Shown: positions 1 through 8,482 of the stretch, piece after piece
How positions within the stretch are numbered: the first letter of the stretch is position 1
Layout: the number at the start of each line of letters is the position of its first letter
Assembly (NCBI GenBank): GCA_947627285.1
Contig: CANQVL010000014.1
Coordinates: 1 to 50,796, forward strand
Direction: 5' to 3'
DNA: 50,796 bases
Origin: an uncultured Oscillospiraceae bacterium
Lineage (GTDB): Bacteria > Bacillota > Clostridia > Oscillospirales > Oscillospiraceae
Position numbers and translations under genes: made by a program
Notes under the pieces: model-generated
Databases searched by the model: none
What the model saw: only the letters and a program-made list of their open reading frames with translations
Told to the model about the DNA's origin: nothing

Positions 1-13
1 CACAATGCGCAAG

Positions 14-40
14 TGCCGGATAGGAACGGCAAAATTTTTT
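14..40 (+). terminator. weak terminator-like hairpin of an upstream gene
   Basis: TGCCG at 14-18 can pair with CGGCA at 27-31, and the arm is followed by a T run up to 40. The stem is only five base pairs, so this is a weak candidate for the end of a gene lying left of the window. Confidence 0.3.
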
Positions 41-91
41 ACACTTCTATTACTTCTTTATCGCACATAAGCAAAAGGCGCCGGTTTATCG

Positions 92-97
92 TATAAT
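92..97 (+). promoter_or_regulatory. TATAAT -10 box, candidate promoter for the radical SAM gene
   Basis: A perfect TATAAT lies 37 bases before the chosen ATG at 135. No convincing -35 hexamer is seen 16-18 bases upstream, so this is a partial promoter match only. Confidence 0.35.
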
Positions 98-134
98 CAA
101 TATATTGTCTATTCGATTTGCGAGGGGCGCCGTC

Positions 135-1970
135 ATGGAGCAAAAGCTGGAACGCATACTCAGCCGGGTACAAAAGCCCGCCCGCTACACAGGCGGGGAA
201 TACAACGAAATTGTCAAGGACAAAAGCGCCGTTGACCTGCGGGTGGCGTTCTGCTTTCCCGACACCTACGAGATAGGAATGTCCAACCTGGGACTCCAGA
301 TACTTTACGGCGCCATCAACCGGGAGCCGGATATGTGGTGTGAGCGGTGCTTTGCCCCCTGGGGAGACATGGATGAGGAGCTTCGCGGGGAGAAGATACC
401 CCTCTACGCCCTTGAAAGCGGCGACCCAATAGGGGATTTTGACGTGATAGCCTTCTCCCTGGGCTACGAGATGGCGTACACCGCCGTGCTAAATATGCTG
501 GAGCTTGCCGGCGTGCCATACCGCGCCTCGGAGAGAAAAGAGCTCACGCCGGTGGTATTTGCCGGCGGCACCTCCTGCGTAAACCCGGAGCCCATGGCGG
601 ATTTCCTCGACTTCTGCGTCCTGGGTGAGGGTGAGGAGGCGGACATCGAGGCGCTGCGCCTCGTTGAGCGCGCCAAAAAAGAGTGCTGGGACAAGCCGCG
701 CTTTCTGAGGGAGGTATCTAAGGTTCCCGGCGTCTACGTCCCGAACCTATATACGCCGGAGTACGGCGAGGACGGGACGCTCCGCGCGCTGACCCCCAGC
801 GACGGGGCGCCGGAGAGGGTGACGAAGCGGATAATTGAGGACCTGGACAGCGCCTTTTACCCCGACCGCGCCATCGTTCCCTCCACCGAGATCGTCCACG
901 ACCGGGTGGTGCTGGAGCTTTTCCGTGGGTGTGTGCGCGGGTGCCGTTTCTGTCAGGCGGGCTTTGCCTATCGCCCTGTCCGGCGGCACGGAACGGAATT
1001 TCTGCTGGAGAAGGCAAAAAGCCTGCTGGAGAGCTCAGGCTATGAGGAGATCACGCTTTCAAGCCTCTCCACCAGCGATTTCAAGGGCCTTGGGGAGCTC
1101 ACGGACGGGCTTCTGGACTGGTGCGAGCCCAGGAGGATAAGCCTTTCACTGCCCTCGCTGAGGGCGGACAACTTCTCCATGGACCTTATGGAACGGGTGC
1201 AGAAGGTCCGCAAGTCCGGGCTCACCTTTGCCCCTGAGGCGGGGAGCCAGAGGCTCCGGGACGTGATAAACAAAAACGTCACCGAGGAGGAGCTTTTAAA
1301 CTCCTGCCGCGTAGCCTTTGAGGGCGGCTGGAACACGCTAAAGCTCTACTTCATGCTGGGACTTCCCACGGAGACTGACGAGGACGTCATAGCCATAGCG
1401 AAGCTCGCCAACAAGGTGCTTTACACCTGGAGGCAGTACGCCTCCAACAAGGCGAGGGGAGTGAAGATAACCGTCAGCACCTCCATGTTCGTCCCCAAGC
1501 CCCACACGCCCTTCCAGTGGGAGGCGCAGGTGGGGACGGAGGAGTACCTGCGGCGGGTGAGACTGCTCAGGGACAACATAACCTCAAAATCCATAACCTA
1601 CAACTGGCACTCGCCTGAGGTGAGCCTCATCGAGGCGGCGCTTTCACGCGGCGACAGGCGGGTGGGGAAGGTCATCGAGTACGTACACGCCGCCGGGGGG
1701 AGGCTTGACTCCTGGAGCGACTATTTTGACTTTGAAAGGTGGCTTCGCGCCTTCTCCGACGCGGGGCTTGAGCCCGGCTTTTACGCGTCGCGCGAGAGGG
1801 GAGAGGACGAGGTCTTCCCCTGGGACATTATCGACTTGGGGGTGCGCAAATCGTACCTTTTGAGGGAACGGCACGAGGCCTACGCCGGACGGGTGACGCC
1901 GGACTGCCGGGTAAAGTGCATGGGCTGCGGTGCCAACTGCCTTTTGGAGAGGAGGAAGTGCGATGAGTAG
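135..1970 (+). CDS. B12-binding-like/radical SAM protein, TIGR03960 family
   Basis: A protein of about 611 residues. The N-terminal third resembles the B12-binding-like domain of this family. The radical SAM core carries the iron-sulfur motif CVRGCRFC near residues 266-273, and a second cysteine cluster (CRVKCMGCGANC) sits near residue 590 close to the C-terminus. The start at 135 is preferred because GAGGGG lies just upstream; an in-frame TTG at 105 has no ribosome site. The stop overlaps the start of the DUF2344 gene by eight bases. In many Firmicutes these two units form one polypeptide; here they are separate and coupled. The family is thought to act on RNA or a cofactor, but its reaction is not known to me. 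Confidence 0.9.
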   Translation: MEQKLERILSRVQKPARYTGGEYNEIVKDKSAVDLRVAFCFPDTYEIGMSNLGLQILYGAINREPDMWCERCFAPWGDMDEELRGEKIPLYALESGDPIGDFDVIAFSLGYEMAYTAVLNMLELAGVPYRASERKELTPVVFAGGTSCVNPEPMADFLDFCVLGEGEEADIEALRLVERAKKECWDKPRFLREVSKVPGVYVPNLYTPEYGEDGTLRALTPSDGAPERVTKRIIEDLDSAFYPDRAIVPSTEIVHDRVVLELFRGCVRGCRFCQAGFAYRPVRRHGTEFLLEKAKSLLESSGYEEITLSSLSTSDFKGLGELTDGLLDWCEPRRISLSLPSLRADNFSMDLMERVQKVRKSGLTFAPEAGSQRLRDVINKNVTEEELLNSCRVAFEGGWNTLKLYFMLGLPTETDEDVIAIAKLANKVLYTWRQYASNKARGVKITVSTSMFVPKPHTPFQWEAQVGTEEYLRRVRLLRDNITSKSITYNWHSPEVSLIEAALSRGDRRVGKVIEYVHAAGGRLDSWSDYFDFERWLRAFSDAGLEPGFYASRERGEDEVFPWDIIDLGVRKSYLLRERHEAYAGRVTPDCRVKCMGCGANCLLERRKCDE

Positions 1971-2613
1971 GCTCCTTTTCAAAAAGGAGGGGCGGGCAAA
2001 ATTCATCTCCCACTTGGACCTCATGCGCACCATGCAGAGGGTATTTATACGGGCGGGGGTGAAGATAAAGCACACCGAGGGCTTCAACCCGCATCCCTAT
2101 ATGAATTTCGCCATGCCGCTCCCTGTGGGCACAGAGAGCGTATGCGAGCTCATGGACTTTGAGACCGACGCGCCCATTGACCTTGCCGCCCTCCCCGCCG
2201 CCCTCAACGCCGTTTGCCCCGAGGGAATCGAGGCGCTGGAGGCTTTTGATTCGGATAATAAATTTAAATATATCAAATGGCTTGACATAGAGGCACGTTT
2301 GTTTTACTATAATAAAGTTCACCGCCCGGAGGAGCTTATGAGCTTTTACGGCGCGGAGAGCATAGTTATGGAAAAGCGCACCAAACGCTCGGTGTCCCAG
2401 GTGGATATAAAGCCGCTTTTTACCGGACTTACGGTGGAGGCGGCGGGGGAGGGCGAGCTACTTTTGAAGGCGCGCCTTGCCGTGGGCGAGCCGGCGCTTT
2501 CACCGGCGCAGCTAATTTCGGCGCTCAGTCAGATCTCCCCGGAGCTCGCGCCGGACTACGCGGCGTTTAAGCGGCGTGAGGTTATTGACAAGGACATGAA
2601 CCCATTCAGGTAA
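1963..2613 (+). CDS. radical SAM-linked DUF2344 protein (TIGR03936 type)
   Basis: A protein of 216 residues starting MSRLLFKKEGRAKFISHLD, the characteristic opening of the DUF2344 family, which accompanies or is fused to TIGR03960 radical SAM proteins. The ATG lies inside the last codons of the previous gene, with GGAGAGGAGG directly upstream, so translational coupling is likely. It has no radical SAM cysteine motif of its own. The role is probably as a partner or substrate-binding subunit of the upstream enzyme; this is inference from the family pairing. Confidence 0.88.
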   Translation: MSRLLFKKEGRAKFISHLDLMRTMQRVFIRAGVKIKHTEGFNPHPYMNFAMPLPVGTESVCELMDFETDAPIDLAALPAALNAVCPEGIEALEAFDSDNKFKYIKWLDIEARLFYYNKVHRPEELMSFYGAESIVMEKRTKRSVSQVDIKPLFTGLTVEAAGEGELLLKARLAVGEPALSPAQLISALSQISPELAPDYAAFKRREVIDKDMNPFR

Positions 2614-2648
2614 AGTCCCTTTCACATAGAGAAAATGGAGGAAGTATT

Positions 2649-3638
2649 ATGGCAGAATATGAACCAAAGGTCCACAGGATAGGCGTCCTCACCTCCGGCG
2701 GCGACGCGCCGGGCATGAACTCCGCCATACGCGCCGTGGCGCGCACCGCCCACAGCATGGGCATTGAGTGCATAGGCGTCCGCCGCGGCTATCACGGGCT
2801 TATAACGGGCGACATGGAGCCGCTTACGCCCCAGGATGTCTCCGGCATAACCTCGCTGGGCGGTACAATGCTCTACACCGCCCGCAGCGCCGAGTTCCGC
2901 ACCCCTGAGGGGGTACAGAGGGCGGCGGACATCTGCCGCTTCCGCGGCATTGACGGGCTTGTGTGCGTGGGCGGAGACGGCACCTTCCGCGGCGCCCTGG
3001 AGCTTTCGAAGTACGGGATAAGCGTCTGCGGCATTCCCGCCACCATAGACAACGACATCGCCTGCACCAGCTACACCATCGGCTTTGACACCGCCTGCAA
3101 CACCGCCATAGAGTGCATAGATAAGCTCAACGACACCATGAAGTCCCACGAACGCTGCTCCGTGGTGGAGGTCATGGGCAACAGGGCGGGTTACCTGGCT
3201 CTTTACGTGGGCCTGGCGGTGGGCGCCTCCGCGGTGCTCGTCCCGGAAAAGCCCATCGACTACAAGCGGGACGTGATACTGCCCATAAGGGAGGGGCAGC
3301 TCCACGGGCGCACGAATTACGCCGTTATCGTCGCCGAGGGCGCCGCCCACGCCTTTGACGTGGCGAAGATAATAAACGAGGAGACGGGCATGGACACCCG
3401 CGCCACCATCATAGGGCACGTTCAGCGCGGTGGGCGCCCCACCGTCCGCGACCGGGTGCTGGCGGCGGATTTCGGCTACACGGCCGTGAAGGTGCTCGCC
3501 GAGGGCATGACAAACAAGGTCATATGCTACGACGGGCAGAAGATGTACCCCATGGACATAGTTGAGGCGCTTCAGATGAAGAAGGACCTGGGGGAGCACA
3601 ATTATAACATGATGGAGACGCTCAGGTCCGGCATGTGA
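2649..3638 (+). CDS. pfkA: ATP-dependent 6-phosphofructokinase
   Basis: A protein of 329 residues that phosphorylates fructose 6-phosphate to fructose 1,6-bisphosphate, the committed step of glycolysis. Visible motifs are GGDAPGMN near the N-terminus (nucleotide site), GGDGTFRGA with the glycine typical of ATP-dependent rather than pyrophosphate-dependent enzymes, the catalytic TIDND around residues 132-136, MGNRAGYLA, and GHVQRGG in the allosteric/substrate region. The length matches bacterial PfkA. GGAGGAAG precedes the ATG. It follows DUF2344 after 35 bases and could be cotranscribed with the radical SAM pair. The expected neighbour pyk is not in the window. Confidence 0.96.
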   Translation: MAEYEPKVHRIGVLTSGGDAPGMNSAIRAVARTAHSMGIECIGVRRGYHGLITGDMEPLTPQDVSGITSLGGTMLYTARSAEFRTPEGVQRAADICRFRGIDGLVCVGGDGTFRGALELSKYGISVCGIPATIDNDIACTSYTIGFDTACNTAIECIDKLNDTMKSHERCSVVEVMGNRAGYLALYVGLAVGASAVLVPEKPIDYKRDVILPIREGQLHGRTNYAVIVAEGAAHAFDVAKIINEETGMDTRATIIGHVQRGGRPTVRDRVLAADFGYTAVKVLAEGMTNKVICYDGQKMYPMDIVEALQMKKDLGEHNYNMMETLRSGM

Positions 3639-3650
3639 GCCACTCCCGTC

Positions 3651-3686
3651 TTATTTTCACAAAAAATCGAAATTTTGTGAAAATAA
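3651..3686. repeat. 14-bp perfect AT-rich palindrome between pfkA and rplS
   Basis: TTATTTTCACAAAA at 3651-3664 is exactly complementary to TTTTGTGAAAATAA at 3673-3686, with an 8-base loop. It ends three bases before the rplS -35 box. It may be a pfkA terminator (no T run follows on the plus strand) or a repressor operator next to the rplS promoter. Confidence 0.7.
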
Positions 3687-3689
3687 TCC

Positions 3690-3718
3690 TTGCTTTTCTC
3701 AAAATGTTGTGTTATTAT
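3690..3718 (+). promoter_or_regulatory. sigma-A promoter for rplS
   Basis: TTGCTT at 3690-3695 and TATTAT at 3713-3718 are separated by 17 bases, an optimal vegetative spacing. Transcription would begin near 3725, giving a leader of about 95 bases before rplS. Confidence 0.75.
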
Positions 3719-3724
3719 ATCAAA

Positions 3725-3820
3725 GCCTTTGCGGGTCAAAGTGGATTTGCCCGCGTATCGGGGCGGTCCTATGCCGTGTAAAAGCGGTACGAACGCCTAT
3801 CAAGAGGGGAGGAAAACACA
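3725..3820 (+). promoter_or_regulatory. rplS 5' leader with hairpin, candidate autoregulatory region
   Basis: The untranslated leader contains GCGGG at 3731-3735 pairing with CCCGC at 3750-3754, then unassigned sequence up to a strong GAGGGGAGG ribosome site. Ribosomal protein L19 leaders are known in Firmicutes. I see a hairpin here but cannot show that it matches the known leader family. Confidence 0.4.
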
Positions 3821-4162
3821 ATGAATTTAGTTGAAACCTTGAATGAACGCTACATGAAGCCCGAACTTCCCGAAATGAACGTGGGCGACACCGTCCGTGT
3901 CACCGTCAGGGTCAAGGAGGGCAACCGTGAGCGCACCCAGGCCTTTGAGGGCACCATCATCGCCAAGAAGCACGGCGGCATCAACGAGACCATCACCGTC
4001 CGCCGTATCTCCTACAACGTGGGCTGTGAGAAGGTCTTCCCGGTCCATTCTCCCAGCATCGTTTCAGTCGAGACTGTCCGCCGCGGCAAGGTCCGCAGGG
4101 CAAAGCTCTACTATCTGAGAGACCGCGTCGGCAAGAACGCCAAGGTCAAGGAGAGAATCTAA
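3821..4162 (+). CDS. rplS: 50S ribosomal protein L19
   Basis: A protein of 113 residues with the L19 pattern: [23 protein letters not shown], then [12 protein letters not shown], then [20 protein letters not shown]19 sits at the 30S-50S interface and stabilises an intersubunit bridge. The length matches bacterial L19. It has its own promoter and leader upstream and a strong terminator directly after the stop, so it can be transcribed alone. The neighbours lepB and rbgA follow rplS in many Firmicutes, which supports the assignment. Confidence 0.98.
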   Translation: MNLVETLNERYMKPELPEMNVGDTVRVTVRVKEGNRERTQAFEGTIIAKKHGGINETITVRRISYNVGCEKVFPVHSPSIVSVETVRRGKVRRAKLYYLRDRVGKNAKVKERI

Positions 4163-4170
4163 CAGAGAGA

Positions 4171-4197
4171 AAAGGGGGAGGCTCATCCCCCTTTTTT
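4171..4197 (+). terminator. rho-independent terminator after rplS
   Basis: GGGGG at 4174-4178 pairs with CCCCC at 4187-4191 around a short loop, extended by flanking A/T pairs and followed by TTTTTT. It starts nine bases after the rplS stop. Confidence 0.9.
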
Positions 4198-4255
4198 CCT
4201 TGTCGCGCTAAAACGCGGAAAAACGGATCATAAGGCAGAAAGGCGGCGGAAGAAA

Positions 4256-4900
4256 ATGGACGACAGCACCCCCGGCGGGAACGCGCCGGAGCCCGTCTCC
4301 GGAATAGAGAAGCGCAAGGCGGAGAGGGCGAAGAAGAACGAGGGGAAGATGGAGCTCTACGATTGGATACAGTGCATCGTGAGCGCCCTCGTCGCCGGTA
4401 TCATAATATTCATGTTCGGCATACGGGTGGTAAACGTCAAGGGCACGTCCATGTACCCCACGCTCCACGACGCCGATATGATCCTGACAACGAATCTGTT
4501 CTACACCCCGAAAAACGGCGACGTGGTCGTCGTCCAGACGGACACCTACGGACCCGAACCGTTGGTTAAGCGTGTCATCGCCACCGGCGGGCAGACGGTG
4601 GATATAGATTTTGAAAGCGGCATCGTCTATGTGGACGGGGTTGCCCTTGACGAGCCCTACACGGCGGCTCCCACCAACACACGCGAGGACTTTGAAGGTC
4701 CCGTGACCGTGCCGGAGGGGTGCATGTTCCTCATGGGAGACAACCGCAACGGCTCCACAGACAGCCGAAGGGCGTCCATAGGAATGGTGGACAGGCGGTG
4801 CGTCATAGGCAAGGTGCTGATGATAGTTTTCCCATCTCCGGCGGGACTGAACGGCGCCGTGGGGGAGAGGGACCTTTCCAGGATAGGGAGCATCTACTGA
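4256..4900 (+). CDS. lepB: signal peptidase I
   Basis: A protein of 214 residues that cleaves signal peptides from exported proteins at the outer face of the membrane. A charged cytoplasmic N-terminus is followed by one membrane segment at about residues 44-60. The catalytic serine is S65 in GTSMYPT and the general base lysine is K105 in VKRVIA; the conserved GDNRNGSTDSR box lies near residue 160. A single membrane segment and this length are typical of Gram-positive SipS-type enzymes. GGCGGAAG lies before the ATG. The stop overlaps the rbgA start by one base. An rplS-lepB-rbgA order is common in this group. Confidence 0.95.
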   Translation: MDDSTPGGNAPEPVSGIEKRKAERAKKNEGKMELYDWIQCIVSALVAGIIIFMFGIRVVNVKGTSMYPTLHDADMILTTNLFYTPKNGDVVVVQTDTYGPEPLVKRVIATGGQTVDIDFESGIVYVDGVALDEPYTAAPTNTREDFEGPVTVPEGCMFLMGDNRNGSTDSRRASIGMVDRRCVIGKVLMIVFPSPAGLNGAVGERDLSRIGSIY

Positions 4901-5766
4901 TGGGCGGGGAGATGAATGTCCAGTGGTTCCCCGGTCACATGGCAAAGGCCCGGAGGATGGTGTCGGAAAATCTGAAGCTTGTGGACGCGGTATGCGAGGT
5001 CATTGACGCCCGCGTTCCCCGCTCCAGCCGCAACCCGGAGATCGACGCCCTCGCCGCCGGAAAGCCAAGGCTCATAATACTAAACCGGGTAGACGGGGCG
5101 GACCCCGCCATAACGGGGCTCTGGAGCGCCTATTTCAAAAAAAGCGGCGCGCAGGTATTGGAGACGGACTGCAAGACCGGAAAGGGGACAGCCGCCTTTA
5201 CGGGCGCCGTCAGGGAGCTTTTGAAGGACAGGCTTGCCGCATACGCCGCCAAGGGGCTTACAGGCAGGACGCTCAGGGTGATGGTCCTGGGGATACCGAA
5301 TGTTGGCAAGTCCTCGTTTATAAACCGCGTCGCCAGAAGAAGGGCGGCGGAGGCGTCAGACAGGCCCGGCGTCACGAGGGGGAAGCAGTGGATAAACGTG
5401 GGCGGCGGCGTGGAGCTACTTGACACTCCGGGGCTTTTGTGGCCCAAATTCGACGACAAGGCAGTGGGGGAGAACCTGGCGTTTACCGGCGCTGTGCGCG
5501 ACGAGATACTTGACGCGGAGACGCTGGGCGCGCGCCTTTGCGAAAGGCTCAGGGACCTGTACCCCAAAAGCCTCGTTGACAGGTTCGGAATAGAGGACCC
5601 CCAGGGTATGGAGGGGTTTGAGATACTTGAAAAATGCGCCCGCCGAAGGGGGTTTCTCATCTCCGGCGGGGAGACGGACACGGAGCGTATGGCAAAGGTG
5701 CTGCTGGACGAATTTCGCGGCGGCAGGCTGGGCAGAATGACGCTTGACGGTCCGCCGGAGGTGTGA
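4900..5766 (+). CDS. rbgA: ribosome biogenesis GTPase RbgA (YlqF)
   Basis: A circularly permuted GTPase of 288 residues needed for late 50S subunit maturation. The G4 element comes first, then G1 (GIPNVGKSSF) and G3 (DTPGLLWP); the C-terminal part is the RNA-binding domain. The N-terminal MNVQWFPGHMAKA is a family signature. The G4 motif reads NRVD where NKxD is usual. ATG at 4900 is preferred, with AGGATAGGGAG nine bases upstream; a second ATG at 4912 abuts a G-rich run and is less well placed. Its start overlaps the lepB stop in a TGATG arrangement. Confidence 0.94.
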   Translation: MGGEMNVQWFPGHMAKARRMVSENLKLVDAVCEVIDARVPRSSRNPEIDALAAGKPRLIILNRVDGADPAITGLWSAYFKKSGAQVLETDCKTGKGTAAFTGAVRELLKDRLAAYAAKGLTGRTLRVMVLGIPNVGKSSFINRVARRRAAEASDRPGVTRGKQWINVGGGVELLDTPGLLWPKFDDKAVGENLAFTGAVRDEILDAETLGARLCERLRDLYPKSLVDRFGIEDPQGMEGFEILEKCARRRGFLISGGETDTERMAKVLLDEFRGGRLGRMTLDGPPEV

Positions 5767-5767
5767 G

Positions 5768-6364
5768 ATGGACCTTTGGACGTATGAGCGACAGCTTTTT
5801 GAAAAGGGATACACCGTTATCGCCGGCGTGGACGAGGCGGGCAGGGGACCCTTGGCGGGGCCCGTATGCGCCGCCGCCGTCATACTGCCGCCGGAGCTCG
5901 TCATCGACGGGCTCAACGACTCGAAAAAGCTCTCCGAAAAAAAGAGGGAGGAGCTTTACGGGGAGATAACCCAAAAGGCCCTTGACTGGTCCGTCGCCTT
6001 CGCCTCCCATGAGGAGGTGGACGCGCTCAATATACTGAACGCCACATATCTTGCCATGAACCGCGCCATCGAGGGGCTCAAAGCGGCGCCGGAGATCGCC
6101 ATAATCGACGGCAACCGCTCCGCCGGGATCAAATACCCCAACATGACACTTGTGGGCGGGGACGGAAAGAGCGCAAGCGTCGCGGCGGCTTCAATACTTG
6201 CCAAGGTGAGCCGTGACAGGCTCATGCTGGAGCTTGCGGAAAAGTACCCGGGCTACGGCTTTGAGCGGCACAAGGGCTACGGTACGAAGGCGCACTACGA
6301 GGCGCTGGCGAGGCTGGGTCCGTGCGAGATACACCGCCTCACGTTTTTGAGGAAGACGCATTGA
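5768..6364 (+). CDS. rnhB: ribonuclease HII
   Basis: A protein of 198 residues that removes ribonucleotides and RNA from RNA-DNA hybrids. GVDEAGRGPLAGPV carries the first acidic catalytic residues, LNDSKKLSEKKRE follows, and IIDGN and the HKGYGTKAHYEAL box complete the active site and substrate-binding region. The start is one base after the rbgA stop, with GGAGGTG upstream. The stop overlaps the yraN start as TTGA. The rbgA-rnhB-yraN order is typical of Firmicutes. Confidence 0.96.
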   Translation: MDLWTYERQLFEKGYTVIAGVDEAGRGPLAGPVCAAAVILPPELVIDGLNDSKKLSEKKREELYGEITQKALDWSVAFASHEEVDALNILNATYLAMNRAIEGLKAAPEIAIIDGNRSAGIKYPNMTLVGGDGKSASVAAASILAKVSRDRLMLELAEKYPGYGFERHKGYGTKAHYEALARLGPCEIHRLTFLRKTH

Positions 6365-6732
6365 ACACAAAGCTTCTTGGACGCTGGGGCGAGGCCGCGG
6401 CGGCGGAATACCTGCGAAAAAAGGGATACAGGCTCATCGCCTCCGGCTACCGGACAAAGATCGGGGAGATCGACCTCATCGCGGAGGACAGGAAAAGCAT
6501 AATATTCGTGGAGGTCAAGACGAGGAGCGGCGACGGCTACGCCCAGGCGCGTGACGCGGTGACGTACCGCAAGCAGGGGAAGATAATAAGCACCGCCAAG
6601 CTCTATCTCCAGACCCACAAAACGGATAAGGAGCCGCGCCTGGACGTGATAGAGGTATACGCGCCTGAGGGGACCGACACGAAAAAGCCGAAGATAATCC
6701 ACATTGAAAACGCCTTTACCGAGGACCGGTAA
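6361..6732 (+). CDS. yraN: YraN/UPF0102 family nuclease-like protein
   Basis: A protein of 123 residues with the endonuclease-fold signature GEIDLIAEDRKSIIFVEVKTR, where D, E and K form the PD-(D/E)XK-type site. The product starts MNTKLLGRWGEAAAAEYL, as expected for the family, if translation begins at the TTG at 6361. That TTG overlaps the rnhB stop by four bases and has GAGGAAG six bases upstream. Longer in-frame extensions into rnhB give no family-like residues. The function is unproven; the family is suspected to act in DNA repair or recombination. Confidence 0.9.
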   Translation: MNTKLLGRWGEAAAAEYLRKKGYRLIASGYRTKIGEIDLIAEDRKSIIFVEVKTRSGDGYAQARDAVTYRKQGKIISTAKLYLQTHKTDKEPRLDVIEVYAPEGTDTKKPKIIHIENAFTEDR

Positions 6733-6750
6733 AGCTGGAGGGATACACCT

Positions 6751-8238
6751 ATGCGCTATATAAGCACACGCGACAGCAAAAATGCCGTGAGCTCCGCCGG
6801 GGCCATCGCCCAGGGGCTCAGCGTTGACGGGGGGCTATTTGTCCCCGAGACGCTCCCGGCGCTCCCAAAGGGGGCGATAGAGGAGCTTTGCGAAATGAGC
6901 TACCGCCAGAGGGCGGTGTATGTGATGAAGCTGTTCCTTGAGGACTACTCCGTGGCGGAGCTCACGGACTTTGTGACCCGCGCCTACGGGCCGAAGGGGT
7001 TTGACACCCCCGCCGTGGCGCCGGTGAGAAGGCTCGCGCCCGGGACTCACTTTTTGGAGCTCTGGCACGGCCCCACCTGCGCCTTTAAGGATATGGCGCT
7101 TCAGCTTTTGCCGTATCTGCTCACAGCCGCCATGAGAAAGAACGGCGAGGAGCGGAGGGGCTGCATACTCGTCGCCACCTCCGGGGACACGGGAAAGGCG
7201 GCGCTGGAGGGCTTTGCCGACGTGGAGGGGACGAGGATATGCGTATTTTACCCCGTGGACGGGGTGTCGGACATCCAGAAGCTCCAAATGACAAGCCAGT
7301 CCGGGAGCAACGTCATGGTCGCGGCGGTGAAGGGGAACTTTGACGACGCGCAGGCGGCGGTGAAGGAGATTTTCTCCGACGCCGGGATGCGAAAGGAGCT
7401 TTCGGCGCGGGGCTGGATGCTCTCCTCCGCCAACTCCATAAACTGGGGGCGGCTCCTGCCCCAGGTGGTATACTACATCTCCGCCTACTGCGACCTTATA
7501 AATTCCGGGGACATAAGGGCGGGGGAGAAGGTAAACTTCTGCGTCCCCACCGGAAACTTCGGGGACATACTGGCGGGCTACTACGCGAAGCGCATGGGAC
7601 TTCCCGTGGGGCGGCTCATCTGCGCCTCCAACAGCAACGACGTGCTCACGGATTTCATAAAGACCGGCACCTACGACAGGAACCGCCGCTTTTACACCAC
7701 CGTATCGCCGTCCATGGACATTCTGGTGTCCAGCAACCTGGAGCGCCTGCTTTACGACCTGTCCGGCGGGAACGACGCGGAGACGGCGGGGTATATGGAA
7801 AAGCTCAGGACAGACGGGAGATACACCGTCTCGGCGGGGATAAAGGCCGCCCTGGACAGGGAATTTTCCGCCGGCTCCTGTGACGACGGGGAGACGAAGG
7901 CGGTGATAGCACGGGTCTTTTCGGAGCACGGGTATCTTATTGACACGCACACCGCCGTGGCTTACGGCGTTTTGGAGAAATACCGCGCCGAGACTGGCGA
8001 CGACTCGCCCACGGTGGTGGTATCCACCGCCAGCCCGTTTAAATTCTGCGCCGCTGTCATGGAGGCGATAGGGACCGCGCCTGAGGGCAGGGGACCGGAG
8101 CTCATCACGCGCCTTGAGGACGCCAGCGGCGTAAGCGCGCCGATGCCCTTAAAGGCGCTGGCGGGGAGGACCGCCAGGTTCACGGAGAGCTTTGAAAGGC
8201 CGGAGCTTGCGGGCGTGGTTCGGGATTTCCTGAGATGA
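6751..8238 (+). CDS. thrC: threonine synthase
   Basis: A pyridoxal phosphate enzyme of 495 residues that converts O-phosphohomoserine to threonine. The N-terminus MRYISTRDS...GLSVDGGLFVPE is typical of the longer (class II) threonine synthases. The cofactor lysine is K113 in HGPTCAFKDMALQLL, and ATSGDTGKAALEG binds the phosphate. The length fits the class. GGAGGGAT precedes the ATG. No attenuator or T-box leader is seen in the 18-base gap after yraN, so it appears to be read with the upstream operon. Confidence 0.96.
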   Translation: MRYISTRDSKNAVSSAGAIAQGLSVDGGLFVPETLPALPKGAIEELCEMSYRQRAVYVMKLFLEDYSVAELTDFVTRAYGPKGFDTPAVAPVRRLAPGTHFLELWHGPTCAFKDMALQLLPYLLTAAMRKNGEERRGCILVATSGDTGKAALEGFADVEGTRICVFYPVDGVSDIQKLQMTSQSGSNVMVAAVKGNFDDAQAAVKEIFSDAGMRKELSARGWMLSSANSINWGRLLPQVVYYISAYCDLINSGDIRAGEKVNFCVPTGNFGDILAGYYAKRMGLPVGRLICASNSNDVLTDFIKTGTYDRNRRFYTTVSPSMDILVSSNLERLLYDLSGGNDAETAGYMEKLRTDGRYTVSAGIKAALDREFSAGSCDDGETKAVIARVFSEHGYLIDTHTAVAYGVLEKYRAETGDDSPTVVVSTASPFKFCAAVMEAIGTAPEGRGPELITRLEDASGVSAPMPLKALAGRTARFTESFERPELAGVVRDFLR

Positions 8239-8243
8239 TATGT

Positions 8244-8297
8244 ACCGGGCTTTCGCCCGGCGTAAGCTGACGGGAGCCGAGGAAAGCGTCAGCTTAC
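8244..8297. terminator. two hairpins between convergent thrC and the DUF1540 gene
   Basis: CCGGGC at 8245-8250 pairs with GCCCGG at 8255-8260 around TTTC. Then GTAAGCTGACG at 8262-8272 pairs with CGTCAGCTTAC at 8287-8297, overlapping the DUF1540 stop codon. Neither is followed by a clear T run, so a bidirectional terminator role is inferred from position. Confidence 0.5.
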
Positions 8298-8482
8298 ATT
8301 GACGACCTTGCCTCGAAGGTCCCGCAGAAGGTCTCCGCCTTCCTGATGGCGGAGTGGGACTCCACGTTGATGGAATCGGCGTGGCAGTGACCGTCCTTGC
8401 CGTGGTAGACGCAGTTGACCACGTCGCAGCCGACGCCGGAGAGCCTGGCGGAATCCCATTCCTTATTTACGCTGTCGCTCAC
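8294..8482 (-). CDS. DUF1540 domain protein
   Basis: A small cysteine-containing protein of 62 residues. GCDVVNCVYHGKDGHCHADSINVES followed by ETFCGTF is the DUF1540 pattern, with four cysteines that could bind a metal. The GTG at 8482 is chosen because AAAGGAG lies eight bases upstream; ATG at 8500 would overlap that ribosome site. It is convergent to thrC and divergent from the phosphoesterase gene. DUF1540 proteins are common in spore-forming Clostridia, but their function is unknown to me. Confidence 0.85.
   Translation of the reverse strand: MSDSVNKEWDSARLSGVGCDVVNCVYHGKDGHCHADSINVESHSAIRKAETFCGTFEARSSM

Noticed and set aside
2622-3599. Minus-strand open frame of 325 codons opposite pfkA
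   Set aside because: A shadow of pfkA; translation is His/Ala/Gly/Val-rich and matches no family.
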